Positions 5,062 to 7,967 of a stretch of 7,967 bases of DNA are shown piece by piece. The position numbers and the translations under genes were made by a program. The stretch is from Sphingomonas bacterium. GTDB taxonomy: Bacteria; Pseudomonadota; Alphaproteobacteria; Sphingomonadales; Sphingomonadaceae. The notes beneath the pieces were generated by a model. The model saw only the letters and a list, made by a program, of their open reading frames with translations, made no database searches and had not been told where the DNA came from. Numbering within the stretch: the first letter of the stretch is position 1; each line of letters begins with the position of its first letter. The DNA lies in assembly GCF_903643065.1 (NCBI RefSeq), contig NZ_CAHJWX010000064.1, forward strand, positions 1 through 7,967, read 5' to 3'.

Positions 5062-7967
5062 TCAGTTGCGAATACGGATGCCGATCGTGAACCGCCGCTC
5101 GAAGATGTTCTGCTGGTAGAACAGGTTCTTGAACTGCGCGTATTGCTCGTCGTTCGATCGGGTCAGGTTCTCGCCTTGCACGAAGATGGTCGCGTTGGGG
5201 ATGATGTCGTAGCTCGCCGAGGCGTCGAGATAGCCGACCGGCTTGGAATACACTGCCAGCCCGTCGCCCGACCCGTTGACATATTGGATCTGGTTGAAGC
5301 GCCTGCTCCGCCAATTGTAGGCGATGCGCGCCTGAGCCGGGCCCTTCTGGTAAAAGCCGATGACGTTATACTGGTATTTGGAGTTGTCGGGCACGGGCAA
5401 CTGCTTGCCGAACAGGTCGGCGTTCGAGCTCTCGCTGTCCGACAAGGTGAAGTTGGCGTTGGCGCCGAAGCCGCTGAGGAAACCGGGCAAGAAGGTAAAC
5501 TGCTGCTGGTAGCCGAGCTCGACGCCCTTGATCTTGCCGCCGCCGCCATTGGCGGTGGTCTGGATGACGCCGCCCGCGCGCACGACGCCGTCCGCGTCCG
5601 GGATCGGCGTGATGATCCCCTGGTTCTGCGGAAAGGACTTCACGTCGAACAGGAACACCGCCGCGCTGAGCAGACCGCCCTGACCGAAATAGCGCTCCAG
5701 GGATGCGTTGTAATTGGTCGACTGGAACGGATCGAGCGCGGGATTGCCCGAGTTGCCCTGGAGGAAGACCTGCAGTGTGCTCGGCAGCGTCGGGTAGCGG
5801 CCGTTATTGGCACCGTAGTATAGCACGCGGCCGGCGCCGAGATCGAACAGGTTGAGCTCGCCCACCACCTTGGCGGCGGCCAGCCGGAGCTTGGTGTGCT
5901 GGTCGAAGTCGATCGTCAGGTTGCCGGCGGGGAGGAAGCGGTCGATCTGCTTCTTGCCGGCGGACGTGCCCAAGTTGAGGAAGACTCCGTTATAATTGCC
6001 ACCCGTACCGATGAACCTGGACGGATCGGTGGTGTTCGAAAAGACGGTACGCGTCGTGATGGTATAGCGCAGGCCGACATTGCCCGACACGCCCAGGCCG
6101 AACACGGCGTCGGGTTCGGATGCGAAGTTGAGCTGGGCGTAGGCCGCGGCGGTGTTCTCCTTGACGCGGAAGCTGGTGGTCGGGTCCTCATACGGGACGT
6201 TGCCCGGATAGAGGCTGTTCTGGAAGGCGAGCGGGTCCGCCATCGCATAGGGGTCGAGCCCGGGAATGCCCGCCGCCGGCACGCCAGGAAAGATGAAGTT
6301 GGTATATTGCTGGATACGGCTGCCAAGCTGGGCGAAGGTATAGATCGGGATGACGGACCGATCCTGGATCGCCGGCGTGCCGGTCTGGCCGATGCCGGCG
6401 TCCTTGTAGAAATAAAGGTCGCCCGGGCCGCTCAGCGTACCGATACCCGGCACGGTGACCGGCGCGAGATATTTGAACTGGCCCTGGGTGCTGACGTCGC
6501 GTGTGTTGTAACGGACGCCTGCATCAATCGTCTTGAAGAACCCGTCGCCCGGGAAGGTGAAGGTGCCGTCGGCGCGATAGGCATCGGTCTTCGACCGGCG
6601 ATTGTCGCCATAGCCCCAGGTCGAGAACAGCTCCCAGTTCGCCGGGTTGCTGACGTCGGTGCCGAAGCGGAGCGTCGGGTAGCGGGTGGTATAATCGATG
6701 GCGAGATTGACCGCCGGGAACCCGTTGGGGTTCTGATATTGGACGCAGGACGCCGGCGCGGCGCTGGCCGGACCGCCCTGCTGACATTGCGGCGCGGTGC
6801 CGCGCACGAGCAGCGACCCTCTGGTCGCCTTGGAGTCCGCCTGCGACGATACCGAACCCCGCTTTGCGTCGGCATGGACCCAGCGAACCGTGCCCTTGAA
6901 GTCGCTGCCGTTGTCGTAGGTCAGCTCAAGATTGGTGTTGTAGGTACGCGAGGTAAGGTTGGTCGCCAAGCTGTCCTCAACGAATTGCGGCAGCGCGAAG
7001 CTGCCGACGGTGACGACCCCATTCTTGTCGTACACCGACCCCGACTGCAGCGCCAGCGGCGCATAGCCGCTGTTGACCTGGATGTTCACCGATCGCGTGC
7101 GGTCATCAAGATGCGTGTAGAAGCCATCGGCGGTCAGCGTCAGTTGATCGGTCAGGCGAAGCTGCACCGAGCCGTCGATCGCGTAGCGCTCGCGCTGGGT
7201 CCTCTGGTTGGACAGATTGTCCACCGCCGGCTGATAGACATAGTCACCGCTGCCCTTGGTGATCGTGGTGTCGATCTTGCCGTCGCCGTTGAAGTCGCGG
7301 TTGCTGACCGACTCGCCCGACGCCAGCCAGCTATTGCCGGTGTCGATGCGGATATTGGCCAGGTTCGCCTTCTGATAAGAGCCCGCCAGGACGATGCCGA
7401 ACCGGTCGGAGTGATAGCCGGCCAGCCCCGAATAGAGCTGGTCGAGCTTCTTGGTGCGATCGCCATAATCGCCCTGCGCCGCGGCGGTCACGGTGAGACC
7501 GTGCTTGAGGTCGAATGGACGGCGCGTCTTCAGGTCAATGATGCCGCTGACGCCGCCCTCCACCTGGCGGGCGGTCGACGATTTGAACACGTCCACGCCG
7601 GAAAACAGCGTGGCGGGAACGTCGGTGAAGTTGGGTTGGGCATTGTCGATGCTCTGCCCGTCGAGGAACTGCTCGCCGTTCAGCGTCACCAGCACCTGGC
7701 CCAGGCCGCGGATGTTGACGCCCGATCCTTCGCCGGCCGACCGGTCGATCTGGATGCCGGGAACGCGTTGCAGCGAGTCGGCGATGGTCGAGTCGGGAAG
7801 CTTGCCGATATCCTCGGCGACGATCGAGTCGACGATCTGTGGTGCGTTGCGCTTCAGGTCGACCGCCGCCTTCTGCGCGCCGCGGACGCCGATCACGGTG
7901 ATGTCGGCGCCTTCGCTGGCCGGGGCGGAGGCGGTCTCGGCGTCGCCCGCCTGCGGCGCGCCCGATG
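5062..7967 (-). CDS. TonB-dependent outer-membrane receptor (Xanthomonas/Caulobacter type), N-terminus off-window
   Basis: Outer-membrane beta-barrel transporter driven by TonB. The 967 visible residues stay in frame to the right edge, so the GTG at 7896 is internal and the signal peptide is missing; residues below count from 7896. An Ala/Glu/Gly-rich linker leads to a TonB-box-like ITVIG (7888-7902). The plug follows (about 8-130): KRNAPQIVDSIVAEDIGKLP, DSLQRVPGIQIDR, VNIRGLGQV, LNGEQFLDG and EGGVSGIIDLKTRRP, the pattern of the TIGR01782-type TonB-Xanth-Caul family. The rest is an aromatic-rich, alternating barrel with late-barrel motifs LDPFQSTNYNASLERYF and DASASYDIIPNATIFVQGENLT. Its only two cysteines sit close together in a predicted loop, and an EF-hand-like acidic loop lies nearer the N-terminus. 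The last residue is Asn rather than the usual terminal aromatic. It converges on the GH2 operon and probably imports its glycan. The substrate is unknown; family identity is secure. Confidence 0.93.
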   Translation of the reverse strand, partial: SGAPQAGDAETASAPASEGADITVIGVRGAQKAAVDLKRNAPQIVDSIVAEDIGKLPDSTIADSLQRVPGIQIDRSAGEGSGVNIRGLGQVLVTLNGEQFLDGQSIDNAQPNFTDVPATLFSGVDVFKSSTARQVEGGVSGIIDLKTRRPFDLKHGLTVTAAAQGDYGDRTKKLDQLYSGLAGYHSDRFGIVLAGSYQKANLANIRIDTGNSWLASGESVSNRDFNGDGKIDTTITKGSGDYVYQPAVDNLSNQRTQRERYAIDGSVQLRLTDQLTLTADGFYTHLDDRTRSVNIQVNSGYAPLALQSGSVYDKNGVVTVGSFALPQFVEDSLATNLTSRTYNTNLELTYDNGSDFKGTVRWVHADAKRGSVSSQADSKATRGSLLVRGTAPQCQQGGPASAAPASCVQYQNPNGFPAVNLAIDYTTRYPTLRFGTDVSNPANWELFSTWGYGDNRRSKTDAYRADGTFTFPGDGFFKTIDAGVRYNTRDVSTQGQFKYLAPVTVPGIGTLSGPGDLYFYKDAGIGQTGTPAIQDRSVIPIYTFAQLGSRIQQYTNFIFPGVPAAGIPGLDPYAMADPLAFQNSLYPGNVPYEDPTTSFRVKENTAAAYAQLNFASEPDAVFGLGVSGNVGLRYTITTRTVFSNTTDPSRFIGTGGNYNGVFLNLGTSAGKKQIDRFLPAGNLTIDFDQHTKLRLAAAKVVGELNLFDLGAGRVLYYGANNGRYPTLPSTLQVFLQGNSGNPALDPFQSTNYNASLERYFGQGGLLSAAVFLFDVKSFPQNQGIITPIPDADGVVRAGGVIQTTANGGGGKIKGVELGYQQQFTFLPGFLSGFGANANFTLSDSESSNADLFGKQLPVPDNSKYQYNVIGFYQKGPAQARIAYNWRSRRFNQIQYVNGSGDGLAVYSKPVGYLDASASYDIIPNATIFVQGENLTRSNDEQYAQFKNLFYQQNIFERRFTIGIRIRN

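Noticed and set aside
4019..5314. 431-codon minus-strand open frame spanning the porter end, the esterase gene and the receptor 3' end
   Set aside because: It crosses two real genes and the convergent terminator, has low-complexity composition and shows no domain.
4363..5823. 486-codon plus-strand open frame over the esterase gene and antisense to the receptor
   Set aside because: It is out of frame with the SGNH motifs and antisense to conserved receptor motifs. Its composition is a shadow translation.
7894..7896. GTG at 7896 (minus strand) as the start of the receptor
   Set aside because: The frame continues to the window edge through a TonB-box-like segment and a linker, and a receptor needs a signal peptide, which would lie further upstream.
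1..7967. CRISPR arrays, insertion sequences, tRNAs, phage or defence genes
   Set aside because: No direct repeat arrays, terminal inverted repeats, transposase motifs or tRNA cloverleaf were seen. Nearly all bases are within four metabolic or transport genes.

Overview
This GC-rich window looks like part of a carbohydrate-scavenging (polysaccharide-utilization-type) locus from an alphaproteobacterium, most likely a sphingomonad. That assignment is inferred from the Xanthomonas/Caulobacter/sphingomonad style of the TonB-dependent receptor, the high GC content with GC-rich third codon positions, and the tight gene packing. There is no rRNA or other marker gene to confirm it.

Layout: (1) Positions 1-2940 (+) hold a large glycoside hydrolase family 2 (GH2) protein. 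Its reading frame is open at the left edge, so the true N-terminus is missing. The first visible residues resemble the tail of a LamG/concanavalin-like module, followed by a linker and a complete GH2 core with both catalytic glutamates. (2) Positions 2937-4259 (+) hold a 12-helix sugar porter of the major facilitator superfamily (MFS). (3) Positions 4256-4987 (+) hold a secreted SGNH/GDSL hydrolase, probably a carbohydrate esterase. (4) Positions 4988-5061 are a short convergent intergenic spacer containing a 16-bp perfect palindrome, probably a terminator. (5) Positions 5062-7967 (-) hold a TonB-dependent outer-membrane receptor whose start lies beyond the right edge.

The three + strand genes overlap by 4 bp at each junction (GTGA, then ATGA) and are almost certainly one translationally coupled operon. 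The proposed flow of work is inferred from the families. The receptor takes a glycan fragment across the outer membrane. The SGNH esterase removes acyl decorations and the GH2 enzyme cleaves a beta-linked sugar in the periplasm or at the surface. The MFS porter then carries the released monosaccharide into the cytoplasm. The glycan itself cannot be named from this sequence. The GH2 enzyme falls in the exo-beta-glucosaminidase/beta-mannosidase-like part of the family, which leaves mannose-, glucosamine- or galactose-type substrates open.

I see no tRNA, rRNA, CRISPR array, insertion sequence, phage gene or defence gene. No promoter can be assigned because both transcription units begin outside the window. 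The most interesting points are the apparent LamG-GH2 fusion, the compact hydrolase-porter-esterase cassette facing a receptor, and two unusual loops in the receptor (an EF-hand-like acidic loop and a loop carrying its only two cysteines). I did not find a convincing novel system.
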